From the NCBI GenBank assembly GCA_009377525.1, contig WHTW01000063.1, forward strand, positions 1 through 41,067: a stretch of DNA of 41,067 nt, given 5' to 3'. Shown one piece after another: positions 1 to 7,134 of the stretch. The position numbers were made by a program, and so were the translations under genes. Numbering within the stretch: the stretch's first letter is position 1; the number at the start of each line of letters is the position of its first letter. The notes beneath the pieces are model-generated. The model saw nothing but the letters and a program-made list of their open reading frames with translations, was not told the DNA's origin and did not search any database. This stretch comes from Rhodospirillales bacterium (GTDB lineage Bacteria; Pseudomonadota; Alphaproteobacteria; Reyranellales; Reyranellaceae).

Positions 1-1
1 G

Positions 2-382
2 ACAGTCTACGACCCCTGGCATTACGTGCCAGTGCTCGCCCGCAAACCTGGCGCCTTGCGCAACGGCGCCCCCTTCAAGGACTGGGTGCTGCCGGCCGCG
101 ATGGAACGTGTGCGGCGCAAGCTCGCCGGCGCCCATGACGGCAATCGGCAGATGGTCGACATCCTCACCGCGGTGCTCACCGACGGATTGCCGGCGGTCG
201 AAGCCGCCTGCGCCGAGGCGATCGCCCACGGCGTTCATTCCGCCGACGTCGTCCTCAACATTCTGGCTCGCCAGCGTGATCCTGGTCCGCCGGTCACGAT
301 CCTCACTCCCGCCGCACTGACGCTGCGACACGCACCTATTGCCGACTGTGCCCGTTACGACAACCTCAGGAGAACCATCTGA
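2..382 (+). CDS. istA: IS21 family transposase IstA, C-terminal part
   Basis: The reading frame is open from base 2 and begins with TVYDPWHYVPVLARKPGALR, the familiar C-terminal region of IstA just after the DDE catalytic core. About 126 residues are visible; the N-terminal helix-turn-helix and integrase core lie beyond the left edge of the window. The stop codon overlaps the istB start (TGATG at 380-384), the usual translational coupling of the pair. IstA is the DNA-cutting and strand-transfer enzyme, which acts with the IstB ATPase. No frameshift is visible in this part. Confidence 0.9.
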   Translation, partial: TVYDPWHYVPVLARKPGALRNGAPFKDWVLPAAMERVRRKLAGAHDGNRQMVDILTAVLTDGLPAVEAACAEAIAHGVHSADVVLNILARQRDPGPPVTILTPAALTLRHAPIADCARYDNLRRTI

Positions 383-1110
383 TGGAACGCACTCAACTGT
401 TCGACCTCATGGGCGAGCTCAAGCTCTATGGCATGCGCGCCAGCTTCGACGAGATCGCCGGCAAGGGCCTGACCCGGCGGGATGAGATCTATCCGCTGAT
501 CGCCAGCCTGATCCGTGCCGAGCACACCCATCGTCAGGCGAGGTCGATCAGCTACCGGATCAGCGGCGCCAGGTTCCCGGTGTTGAAGGATCTCGACAGC
601 TTCGTCTTCGCCGACACGCCGCTCGATCAGGGGCAGGTTCGTGAGCTGGCGACCGGCACGTTCCTCGATGCCAAACGCAACGCCATCTTCATCGGCGGCA
701 CCGGGACCGGCAAAACCCATCTCTGCATTGCCGTGGCTTGTGCCGTGATCCGCGCCCGCGCCAGGGGACGGTTCTTCAACCTCGTCGATCTGGTCAACCA
801 GCTCGAGCAGGAGAAGGCCGCGGGCAAGAGCGGCAGGCTGGCCGAGAAACTGCTGCGCCACGATCTCATCGTCATCGACGAACTCGGCTATCTGCCGTTC
901 AGCCAATCCGGCGGTCAGTTGCTGTTCCATCTGATCAGCAAACTCTACGAAAACACATCGCTGCTGATCACCACCAACCTCGCCTTCGCCGATTGGCCGC
1001 AGGTGTTCGGCGACGCCAAGATGACCACCGCCATGCTCGATCGCCTGACCCATCACTGCGACATCATCGAGACCGGCAACACCAGCTGGCGCTTCAAAAA
1101 CCGCAGCTGA
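382..1110 (+). CDS. istB: IS21 family helper ATPase IstB
   Basis: A 242-residue protein of normal IstB length. The DnaA/DnaC-like AAA+ domain shows a Walker A motif GGTGTGKT at residues 105-112 and a Walker B run LIVIDELGY at 162-170 followed by LPFSQSGGQLLFHL. IstB oligomerises on DNA and helps select the target and activate IstA. The start overlaps the istA stop, and no other start is as well placed. The protein looks intact, so with a complete IstA the element could be active. Confidence 0.95.
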   Translation: MERTQLFDLMGELKLYGMRASFDEIAGKGLTRRDEIYPLIASLIRAEHTHRQARSISYRISGARFPVLKDLDSFVFADTPLDQGQVRELATGTFLDAKRNAIFIGGTGTGKTHLCIAVACAVIRARARGRFFNLVDLVNQLEQEKAAGKSGRLAEKLLRHDLIVIDELGYLPFSQSGGQLLFHLISKLYENTSLLITTNLAFADWPQVFGDAKMTTAMLDRLTHHCDIIETGNTSWRFKNRS

Positions 1111-1263
1111 AAAACCCTCCCCCAGACCCCCTCCCGGGCTTATCCCGCGTGGGTACACAGGGACCTCCCACGCGCCCCGCGTCCGCGTGCGTGAGGCGCT
1201 ACCGCGACGCGCGCGGGTCCCTCCTGTGCACTACGGGGATAAGCCCATTCCTGTCGTCCCACA

Positions 1264-1314
1264 GGGGTCACGATTGGACGCGAAAAGGGGGTCACGGTTG
1301 GATGCGAATTGACA
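1264..1314. repeat. IS21 right-end terminal repeats
   Basis: Two direct copies of a 19-bp motif lie at 1264-1282 (GGGGTCACGATTGGACGCG) and 1288-1306 (GGGGTCACGGTTGGATGCG), 24 bp apart and differing at two positions. The TTGACA tip follows at 1314. Multiple subterminal repeats of this kind are the transposase binding sites of IS21-type elements. Confidence 0.8.
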
Positions 1315-1464
1315 GCCATGCTCCCGGAGCGTAGCGATATTGGCGCCGACATAGCGGTTTTCCGCGTCACAGGCGCGGCCTTCCTCGGCAATCTGCGGGC
1401 CGAGCTTGGCGAGGTCCGTCGACCAGTCGGGCTGGGAAGGCTTGAGCAGTGGTTGAACTGACAT
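1315..1464 (-). pseudogene. acyl-CoA dehydrogenase-like gene, 5' fragment cut by the IS
   Basis: On the minus strand a start codon at 1464 follows a good ribosome binding site (GAGGAGAG). It opens 50 codons beginning MSVQPLLKPSQPDWSTDLAK and including LGPQIAEEGRACDAENRYVG and ANIATLREHG. The pattern of an LGP.IAE helix and a later NIA.LRE.G run is that of the N-terminal helical domain of acyl-CoA dehydrogenase and flavin hydroxylase family proteins. The frame runs straight into the IS21 end at 1314, so the gene is disrupted. The rest should lie left of the window, beyond the IS. It is divergent from the AraC regulator at 1522, a likely former regulator and target pair. Family assignment from 50 residues is tentative. 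Confidence 0.65.
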
Positions 1465-1521
1465 GAATGCCTCTCCTCGGGTTGGCGCCCTGCGGTATCC
1501 TCGGATAGAGATTTCTGCACA

Positions 1522-2568
1522 ATGACCGCAACACCGCCGTCCTTTGCCGATCGGCCGCCCGGCACTGATGTCCTGGCGGATATGTTGCGGGCCGTCCGCC
1601 TGACCGGCGCCATCTTCCTGAAGGCGAGTTTCACGGAGCCGTTTGGGATTTTGTCGCCCCAGCGTTACGACCCGTCGATCCCGATGGCCCACCTGCGCCA
1701 CGTCAGCATCTTCCACTACGTGGCGAGCGGCGGGTGCATGATGGAGACGGCAAGTGGCGCTCGCCGTGAGGTCAAGCGCGGCGACCTCGTGCTGCTGCCG
1801 TTCGCCGCCGAGCACAAGCTGTGGCGTGGCGACGCCGAGTTCGTGCCGGCCTCAAGTATCGTCAATCCCGATTCCAAGGAAGGCGTCTGGTCGTTCAGTC
1901 ATGGTGGCGGCGGGACCGAGACCCGCTTCGTCTGCGGCTTCATCGAATCGGCCGAGATGATGTTCGCGCCGATGTTCCGTTCGCTGCCCGAGATGCTGGT
2001 CGACCACGCCGACGACGAGGCCGTGGGTTCGGGCATCGCCCGCACGATCGACGACCTGCTGGCGCGGGTCGACTCCCTGACGCCCGGCGCCGAGGTGATC
2101 CTGGGCCGCATGATGGAGCTCTTGTTCGTCGAATTGCTGCGCCGCCATGCCAGTCGCCTCCCGAAGGGCAGCAAAGGCCTGCTTGCGGCGCTCAACGATC
2201 CCCTGGTCGGCCGTGCCCTGCAGCTCATGCAGGCTGATCCGGCGCGGCGCTGGACGACCGACGAACTGGCGCGCGAAGCGGGCGCGTCGCGCACCGTGCT
2301 GGGCGAGCGCTTCAACGCCGTGCTCGGCAAGCCGCCCATCGAGTACCTGACGAGCTGGCGCATCCAGCTCGCCGCCGACCGCCTGCGCAACGGTCGCGAC
2401 GCCATCGCCCGCATCGCCGTCGACAGCGGCTACGAATCGGAAGCTGCCTTCAACCGCGCCTTCAAGCGGGTCACCGGCCTGACGCCGGGCCGCTGGCGCG
2501 AGGGCGGCGGCGACAGCCCGCCCTTGATGCCCCTGCAATTCGGCCGATCTCCGTTCTCGGGAGCTTGA
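1522..2568 (+). CDS. AraC family transcriptional regulator, cupin plus HTH
   Basis: A 348-residue regulator. Residues 15-205 look like the AraC-type cupin ligand-binding domain (Cupin_6 type), with SIFHYVASGGCMM and the RGDLVLLP run at 87-94. Residues 228-327 form the double helix-turn-helix AraC domain, ending with the signature GYESEAAFNRAFKRVTGLTP. This subgroup usually regulates a nearby divergent enzyme gene, here the broken acyl-CoA dehydrogenase-like gene 57 bp away, whose loss may leave the regulator without its local target. No strong ribosome binding site precedes the start at 1522. The effector cannot be told from sequence. Confidence 0.9.
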   Translation: MTATPPSFADRPPGTDVLADMLRAVRLTGAIFLKASFTEPFGILSPQRYDPSIPMAHLRHVSIFHYVASGGCMMETASGARREVKRGDLVLLPFAAEHKLWRGDAEFVPASSIVNPDSKEGVWSFSHGGGGTETRFVCGFIESAEMMFAPMFRSLPEMLVDHADDEAVGSGIARTIDDLLARVDSLTPGAEVILGRMMELLFVELLRRHASRLPKGSKGLLAALNDPLVGRALQLMQADPARRWTTDELAREAGASRTVLGERFNAVLGKPPIEYLTSWRIQLAADRLRNGRDAIARIAVDSGYESEAAFNRAFKRVTGLTPGRWREGGGDSPPLMPLQFGRSPFSGA

Positions 2569-2572
2569 TTCT

Positions 2573-2594
2573 CCTATTTATTATATTAAATAGG
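2573..2594. promoter_or_regulatory. AT-rich palindrome overlapping a likely -10 region
   Basis: CCTATTTA at 2573-2580 and TAAATAGG at 2587-2594 are perfect 8-bp inverted arms around the spacer TTATAT. The tract stands out in GC-rich DNA and ends 4 bp before the ATG of the GntR gene at 2599. TATATT at 2582-2587 resembles a -10 box, which would put the transcript start at or next to the start codon. The layout suits an autorepressor operator. This is inference from position and symmetry. Confidence 0.5.
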
Positions 2595-2598
2595 GCAA

Positions 2599-3396
2599 AT
2601 GGTATCCATCCGCACTCCCAAGCGTGGCGATCTCATGGTCGAGGAGATCAAGCGCTGGATCGCCGAGCGCCGGCTCGGGCCGGGCGACAAGCTGCCCAAG
2701 GAAGATGAGCTGCAGGAGCTGTTCGGCGTCAGCAAGGGCACCGCGCGCGAGGCGCTGAAGTCGCTGGAAGTGCAGGGGCTGGTCACGGTGACCACAGGAC
2801 CGGCGGGCGGCGCCACGATCGGCGAGGTGCCGCTGGAGCGTGCCTTCCAGCTCCTGCAGAACTACCTGTTCTTCCGCAAGCTCGACGTCGCGCAAATCTA
2901 CGCCGTGCGCCGCCTGCTCGAGCCCGCGCTGGCCGCCGGTGCCGTGCCGCACCTGACGGAGGAGCATTTCGCCGCGCTGGAGCGCAGCATCGAGACTTGT
3001 GCGCCGCATCCCACGAACGCGGAACAGGCACTGGCGCAGCGCCAGGAGGACCTGCACTTCCATGACGTGCTGGCGGCGGCCAACCCCAACACGCTGCTGC
3101 GTTTCTTTTGCCAGGTAATCAATCATCTGCTGCGCCATTCGGTGGCGATGGGCGATCCCAACCACGAAGCCGGCCACAAGCTCGGCGAGACCAACGTGGC
3201 CGCGCACCGGCGCCTGTTGGCGGCGGCGCGGCGTGGCGACGCCGAGCGGGTGCGCAAGCTCATGATCGAGCATGTCGACGAGGCCGAGCACCACGTCCAC
3301 AAGCTCGCCGCCGCGGTGCGCCAGCGCTTCGTGCTCGATTCGGAGCTGCGCGCGCGCATCGCCCATCCGTCTTCGAGGAAGGAGAAGGCGAAATGA
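2599..3396 (+). CDS. GntR family regulator, FadR/FCD subfamily
   Basis: A 265-residue protein. Residues 1-75 are the GntR winged helix, with GPGDKLPKEDELQELFGVSK and a run TAREALKSLEVQGLV that matches the recognition-helix consensus. Residues 80-250 are helical and look like the FCD ligand-binding domain, whose members sense small organic acids and often bind a metal through His and Asp. No Shine-Dalgarno sequence lies between the AT-rich palindrome and the ATG at 2599, so the message may be leaderless. The stop overlaps the start of the next gene (ATGA at 3393-3396), so regulator and serine hydrolase are probably cotranscribed. Confidence 0.9.
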   Translation: MVSIRTPKRGDLMVEEIKRWIAERRLGPGDKLPKEDELQELFGVSKGTAREALKSLEVQGLVTVTTGPAGGATIGEVPLERAFQLLQNYLFFRKLDVAQIYAVRRLLEPALAAGAVPHLTEEHFAALERSIETCAPHPTNAEQALAQRQEDLHFHDVLAAANPNTLLRFFCQVINHLLRHSVAMGDPNHEAGHKLGETNVAAHRRLLAAARRGDAERVRKLMIEHVDEAEHHVHKLAAAVRQRFVLDSELRARIAHPSSRKEKAK

Positions 3397-4481
3397 CCGG
3401 ACGCATAGTCGGCCGCCGGCAGGCGGTCATCGGCACGGGAGCGGCAGTCATGACGACAGCAGTGGAACGCGCGACGGCGGCGGACAGCGATATGGCGGCC
3501 CGCCTGGCCGAGATGGAGCGCGACGGCCGCGTGTTTGGCCTGCACACCCTGTTGGTCTGGAAGGGCGGCCGCATGGTGTTCGAGCACTATGGAACAGGCG
3601 ATGACGAGATCCGGGGACAGCCGCTCGGCAAGGTGAAGTTCGGTCCCGACGTGCTGCACGACCTGCGCTCGGTCAGCAAGAGCATCGTCGGCATGCTCTA
3701 TGGCATCGCGCTCGCCGACGGCAAGGTGCCGCCGCCGGAGGCGAAAATCTACGATCAGTTCCCCCAGTACCCCGACCTGGCGAGCCAGCCAGGCCGCGAG
3801 CACATCACCATCGCCCACGTGCTCAGCATGACGATGGGCATCGAGTGGGACGAGCTCACCCTGCCATATCCCGATCCGCGCAACAGCGAGATCGCCATGG
3901 AAGCAGCACCCGACCGCTATCGCTACGTGCTTGCCTGTCCGATCGTCGGTCCGCCCGGCGTGAAGTGGACCTACAACGGCGGCGCCACCGCGCTGCTCGG
4001 CTACCTGATCACCCGCGGCACTGCTGAGAAGCTGCCGGACTATGCGCGGCGTGTCCTGTTCGATCCCATGGACGCGGGCCCAACCGAATGGTCGCACGGC
4101 AACGACGGCGAGACGCGCGCTGCCTCGGGCTTGCGTCTGCGCCCGACCGATCTCCTGAATGTCGGTCGGATGGTGCTGGCCCACGGCATCTGGCAGGGCC
4201 GCCAGATCGTCCCGGCGAAGTGGCTGGAGCTGTCGACCACGCGGGCCGTCGTCATCGACGGCCCCTTCGGCTACGGCTGGCACTGGTATCTCTTGTCGCC
4301 GCAGGGCGGCGGCCCGCGGACGATCAGTGCGGCGGGGTGGGGTGGTCAGCGGCTGTTCATCGTGCCGGCGCTCGACCTTGTCGTGGCGATGAATTGCGGC
4401 AACTACTGGAAGTCGGGCATGGAGCAGCGCCGCGTCACCGACGTGCTGCTGCGGGAACTGGTGCTGCCGGCGGTCATGTAG
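3393..4481 (+). CDS. serine hydrolase, beta-lactamase/PBP-like fold
   Basis: A 362-residue enzyme of the class C beta-lactamase/esterase superfamily. The start at 3393 is preferred because GGAGAAGG precedes it and it overlaps the GntR stop. An N-terminal RRQAVIGTGAA stretch looks like a short twin-arginine or Sec-type export signal. The nucleophile motif SxxK is SVSK at residues 93-96, in LRSVSKSIVG. The second motif is WTYNGG (Y194), where most relatives have YxN, so the Asn is shifted by one. GWGGQRLF near the end stands where the third motif is expected. Members include esterases, D-aminopeptidases and beta-lactamases, and the substrate here is unknown. The FCD regulator fused upstream suggests a catabolic role. 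Confidence 0.85.
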   Translation: MTGRIVGRRQAVIGTGAAVMTTAVERATAADSDMAARLAEMERDGRVFGLHTLLVWKGGRMVFEHYGTGDDEIRGQPLGKVKFGPDVLHDLRSVSKSIVGMLYGIALADGKVPPPEAKIYDQFPQYPDLASQPGREHITIAHVLSMTMGIEWDELTLPYPDPRNSEIAMEAAPDRYRYVLACPIVGPPGVKWTYNGGATALLGYLITRGTAEKLPDYARRVLFDPMDAGPTEWSHGNDGETRAASGLRLRPTDLLNVGRMVLAHGIWQGRQIVPAKWLELSTTRAVVIDGPFGYGWHWYLLSPQGGGPRTISAAGWGGQRLFIVPALDLVVAMNCGNYWKSGMEQRRVTDVLLRELVLPAVM

Positions 4482-4492
4482 TTGCTGGGAGC

Positions 4493-4589
4493 GCGGACCT
4501 CCAGGTCCGCTCATGTCTTCCTCTTCCGGACCGCGCGCGTCCCGCGCGCCTCATGATCATGAGCGCGCGGGACGCGCGCGGTCCGGAAG
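4493..4589. repeat. nested-hairpin intergenic element, copy 1
   Basis: A first hairpin GCGGACC-TCCA-GGTCCGC lies at 4493-4510. It is followed by a long inverted repeat at 4523-4589 whose ends read CTTCCGGACC and GGTCCGGAAG, with an internal hairpin of 7-bp arms GCGCGCG-TCC-CGCGCGC (from 4532) and a centre CATGATCATGAG. The right arm repeats the left with one base fewer. A degraded hairpin (GCAGGCC-GGA-GGCC) continues to about 4620. It separates the convergent serine hydrolase and VOC genes. The frame of the element recurs at 19255, 24703 and 26031. Confidence 0.85.
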
Positions 4590-4630
4590 ACGAAGAACAT
4601 GAGCAGGCCGGAGGCCCACGCTCCAAAGAA

Positions 4631-5383
4631 TCAATTCTGCGGCAGGAACTCGAACATCAACCCGCCCGACTGCTCGGGCGAGGTCAGCACGCGATCGCCT
4701 TCGGCCAGGGCAAAGGGCACGTTGTTGGCGCGCAGCAGGGCCTGCAGGGGCCGCGCGCGCTCGACGGCGATGGTGACGCCGACAATCGCCGGCAGGTCCT
4801 GTGGCGCCATCGCCTCGATCGGCCTGTACTCGCTCTGATAGGCCGCCGCCGACCAGATCAGCAGCTCGACAGTGCCGGTCTTCACCAGCATGCAGCCGTC
4901 GAAGATCTCTTCGACCTTGGCGCTCCACGCTTCCTTGAGCGCCTTGGCGATCTCCTTGGGATTCTCCGCAACGGCATGGACCGCCATCATCGCCAGCGCG
5001 CCGTTGGGATGGACGATCCATTCCGGCTCCATGAAGGCGTCGGGCGTCTCGTTGCGCACCGGGAACCAGGGCAGTGGCCCGTCGCTTTCTCCGACCACCA
5101 CGCCGGCATCGACCTCGTAGCCGTCCTCGGTTTCCCAGGCGTGGGTGCGTTCCTCGCCCTCGAGCTCGGCCACGTTCAGCGCCACGGCAGTGACCGGCGG
5201 CTCGCCCTGCAGCAGCTCTATGTAGTTGGGCACGTCGTCCTGGTCGGGTTGAAAGCAGATGCAGCGCGGCTCGACGCCTTCGGGCGTCAGGTTGAAGCCG
5301 AGCTGCTGCAGCCGCGCCGCGGCCGCTTCCGGCTCGGTGAGCGTCAGGGAGAGGTGATCGAGGTCGCGCGCCGAAATCTTCAT
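4631..5383 (-). CDS. VOC/glyoxalase-like protein
   Basis: A 250-residue protein with two related halves. It starts MKISARDLDHLSLTLTEPEA, the usual opening beta strand of vicinal oxygen chelate proteins, and continues with LQQLGFNLTPEG. The second half, from about residue 165, has VELLIWSAAAYQSEY and a repeat-like domain ending GGLMFEFLPQN. It resembles Glyoxalase_3-type proteins, which are usually assigned only to a superfamily. The metal ligands typical of glyoxalase I cannot be placed with confidence. It is divergent from the GST gene at 5456, 72 bp away, and may share its regulation. Substrate unknown. Confidence 0.75.
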   Translation of the reverse strand: MKISARDLDHLSLTLTEPEAAAARLQQLGFNLTPEGVEPRCICFQPDQDDVPNYIELLQGEPPVTAVALNVAELEGEERTHAWETEDGYEVDAGVVVGESDGPLPWFPVRNETPDAFMEPEWIVHPNGALAMMAVHAVAENPKEIAKALKEAWSAKVEEIFDGCMLVKTGTVELLIWSAAAYQSEYRPIEAMAPQDLPAIVGVTIAVERARPLQALLRANNVPFALAEGDRVLTSPEQSGGLMFEFLPQN

Positions 5384-5455
5384 GCCCGCTCATACAGGCT
5401 TAACCGGGGCGTGCTCAAGTGCGATGCTGTGTTCGTTGACCAATTGGGAGAGACC

Positions 5456-6082
5456 ATGTCGAAACTTACGCTTTACGGCATCTGGCTGAGCGGCCCGACC
5501 TACAAGGCGGGGCTGGCGCTGTCGCTGATGGGCCAGCCCTTCGCCTACAAGCATGTCGATCTGCGGTCCGGCGCGCACAAGCAGCCGGAGTACCTCGCCA
5601 TCAACCGCTTCGGCCAGGTACCGGCGCTGGTCGACGGCGACCTCAAGCTCTGCCAGTCGGGCTCGATCCTGCTCCATCTCGCCGACAAGTTCGGCAAGAT
5701 GGGCGGCAAGACCGCCGAGGAGAGGGCTCGGGTGCGCGAATGGCTGTTCTGGGAGTTCGACAAGCTCGCCCCCAACGTCTACCGCCCGCGCGCCATCAAG
5801 CGCGGTTTCCTGAAGGCCGACGACAACGTCTACCAGCTCTATGCCGGCCTCGCTGGCGATGCGCTGAAGGTGCTCGACGCCTCGCTGGCCAAGTCGGCTT
5901 TCCTGGTCGGCAACGAAGCGACCGTGGCCGACGTCGCGGTCTACGGCGACGTCTCCTATGCCGGCGAAGCCGCTATCGACCTCGCTCCGTATCCCAACGT
6001 GACGGCGTGGATGGAGCGCATCGAGAAACTGCCGGGCTTCAAGAAGTACGAGGAAGTGCTTCCCAAGCAGGACGCTGCTTAA
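5456..6082 (+). CDS. glutathione S-transferase family protein
   Basis: A 208-residue protein of normal GST length. The start at 5456 follows GGGAGAG at good spacing. Residues 1-80 are the thioredoxin-like N domain, starting MSKLTLYGIWLSGPTYKAGL, with the cis-proline region QVPALVDGD and the SGSILLHLADKFG motif that binds the gamma-glutamyl group. Residues 90-205 are the all-helical C domain, with VADVAVYGDVSYAGEA near the hydrophobic-core motif. No cysteine stands at the usual catalytic site; Ser12 is a candidate. Specific substrate unknown. It is not closely similar to the other two GSTs of the window (20733, 23052). Confidence 0.9.
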   Translation: MSKLTLYGIWLSGPTYKAGLALSLMGQPFAYKHVDLRSGAHKQPEYLAINRFGQVPALVDGDLKLCQSGSILLHLADKFGKMGGKTAEERARVREWLFWEFDKLAPNVYRPRAIKRGFLKADDNVYQLYAGLAGDALKVLDASLAKSAFLVGNEATVADVAVYGDVSYAGEAAIDLAPYPNVTAWMERIEKLPGFKKYEEVLPKQDAA

Positions 6083-6084
6083 CT

Positions 6085-6216
6085 CCGTCGTCCCGAGCGG
6101 AGCCGCCCGCAGGGCGGCGTAGTCGAGGGACCTTCTCTCAACGATAAGTGGCCTATCGGGGAGAGAAGGTCCCTCCGCTCCGCGCTCCGCGCTGCGCGCT
6201 CCGGTCGGGACGACGG
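6085..6216. repeat. intergenic palindromic element of a second class
   Basis: The outer arms CCGTCGTCCCGA (6085-6096) and TCGGGACGACGG (6205-6216) pair perfectly. Inner arms GAGGGACCTTCTCTC (6125-6139) and GAGAGAAGGTCCCTC (6161-6175) also pair perfectly across a 21-base loop. A small GCCGCCCGCAGGGCGGC hairpin sits in the left half, and GC-rich direct repeats (CGCGCTCCG) in the right. It fills the gap between the convergent GST and SRPBCC genes. The words CCCGAGCG and AGTCGAGGGA resemble a widespread type of alphaproteobacterial palindromic repeat. It may also work as a two-way transcription stop, though it lacks T runs. Confidence 0.8.
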
Positions 6217-6606
6217 CTAGCTTGCCAGCGCTTTCCTCATCACCTTCGCCGCCTCGTCCATCATGCCGCCGATCGCGGGTGCGAGTTCGTTGGGCAGAAG
6301 GTCGATCGTCCAGATCACGCGGCTGCCGTCGCCTTCGGGGAAGACCTGGACGGTGGCGTTGTAGTGGCTCGCCTGGCCCTCGACGACCGCATAGACCAGC
6401 CGGCAGGCCTCGTCGTCGAGCGAGACCAGCCGCTCGCGCGCCACCATGCCGTTGAAGAAGGTGAGGATGCGATCATCCCTGTCCATCTTGAGGTCGGTGA
6501 GGAAGCCCGGCGCCACCTTGGCATGGACCTGGCCGAAGTCGCGCAGCTTTTGCCACACGGCCGCAGCGCCGCCGGCGACCGGGATTTCGCGTCGAAGAGT
6601 TGCCAT
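6217..6606 (-). CDS. SRPBCC family protein (polyketide cyclase/START-like)
   Basis: A 129-residue protein. The start at 6606 is chosen because AAGGAG precedes it; the longer open frame upstream has no such site and an unconvincing sequence. The pattern REIPVAGGAAAVWQKLRDFG, then VAPGFLTDLK, RERLVSLDDEACRLVYAVVE and SRVIWTIDLLPNE, ending in a long C-terminal helix MMDEAAKVMRKAL, is that of the helix-grip fold binding a hydrophobic ligand. Function within this very broad superfamily cannot be assigned. Next to it on the same strand are the UPF0158 and CobW genes, with a 90-bp gap. Confidence 0.85.
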   Translation of the reverse strand: MATLRREIPVAGGAAAVWQKLRDFGQVHAKVAPGFLTDLKMDRDDRILTFFNGMVARERLVSLDDEACRLVYAVVEGQASHYNATVQVFPEGDGSRVIWTIDLLPNELAPAIGGMMDEAAKVMRKALAS

Positions 6607-6695
6607 GAGAGTGCTCCTTGTCGGAGCGGACAATGGGCGATGCGACGGGCCCAGGTCTGGCGGTTTTCGGACATGGTCGCCCGCTCGCGGCCAGA

Positions 6696-7124
6696 TCAGT
6701 CGACAAGCTCGATCGAATTCAGCTCGCACCACACGCGCAAAGCGCGTTCCGTCGCCTCGCGCTCAAAATCGTACCACCGGTCGAGAGCGCGCCTTCGCGC
6801 CAGCAGCCCCTTGAACTTGGCGTAAGCTTCTCTCTTGCGAAACATGTCTCGCACATCGTCGAGATCCTGAGGCAGGACCGCGCGCGTGAAGTCCATCACC
6901 AGTGGCTTGCCAAGGTCGAGCGCCCGCTTGTCCGGAACCTGGACGTACTTCTCGTCATCGTCGAGATCGTCAGGCAGTTCTTCGTCGAGCTCGCCAACAT
7001 ACAGGGGGTCCATGCGGCAGTAGATTTTCCCTGATTGTCTGCAGACAAAGGCTTGGCATTCGCCGGAGTTGCTTAAGCTTGCGATCTCAAGGGCATCGAT
7101 GAGTTCCGCAAAGCTGGTTGGCAT
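6696..7124 (-). CDS. UPF0158 family protein
   Basis: A 142-residue acidic protein recognised as UPF0158 by the order of an N-terminal helix LIDALEIAS, a strand ECQAFVCRQSGKIYCR, an acidic run ELDEELPDDLDDDEKYVQVP, then LVMDFTRAVL and a C-terminal helical domain with FRKREAYAKFKGLLARRRAL and DRWYDFEREATERALRVW. The family is widespread and of unknown function; some members sit beside nucleic-acid enzymes. The CobW stop lies 10 bp from its start and both are on the minus strand, so the two are probably cotranscribed. Confidence 0.85.
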   Translation of the reverse strand: MPTSFAELIDALEIASLSNSGECQAFVCRQSGKIYCRMDPLYVGELDEELPDDLDDDEKYVQVPDKRALDLGKPLVMDFTRAVLPQDLDDVRDMFRKREAYAKFKGLLARRRALDRWYDFEREATERALRVWCELNSIELVD

Positions 7125-7134
7125 GACCAGAGCC

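Larger units (their letters stand above)
1..1314 (+). mobile_element. IS21-family insertion sequence, right part
   Basis: The element is recognised from an istA C-terminus followed by istB with a TGATG overlap, then a non-coding end carrying two copies of a 19-bp terminal motif. The right tip reads TTGACA at 1309-1314, which is TGTCAA read inward, the usual IS21-type tip. The left end lies outside the window, so the target duplication cannot be checked. The element interrupts a minus-strand gene whose first codons resume at 1315. Bases 1111-1263 hold no gene; they are the subterminal region of the element. Confidence 0.9.

Noticed and set aside
3393..4481. Three serine hydrolases (3393, 15119, 31245) as antibiotic-resistance beta-lactamases
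   Set aside because: The motifs fit the wider esterase/D-aminopeptidase group, and two of the three lack the standard YxN motif.
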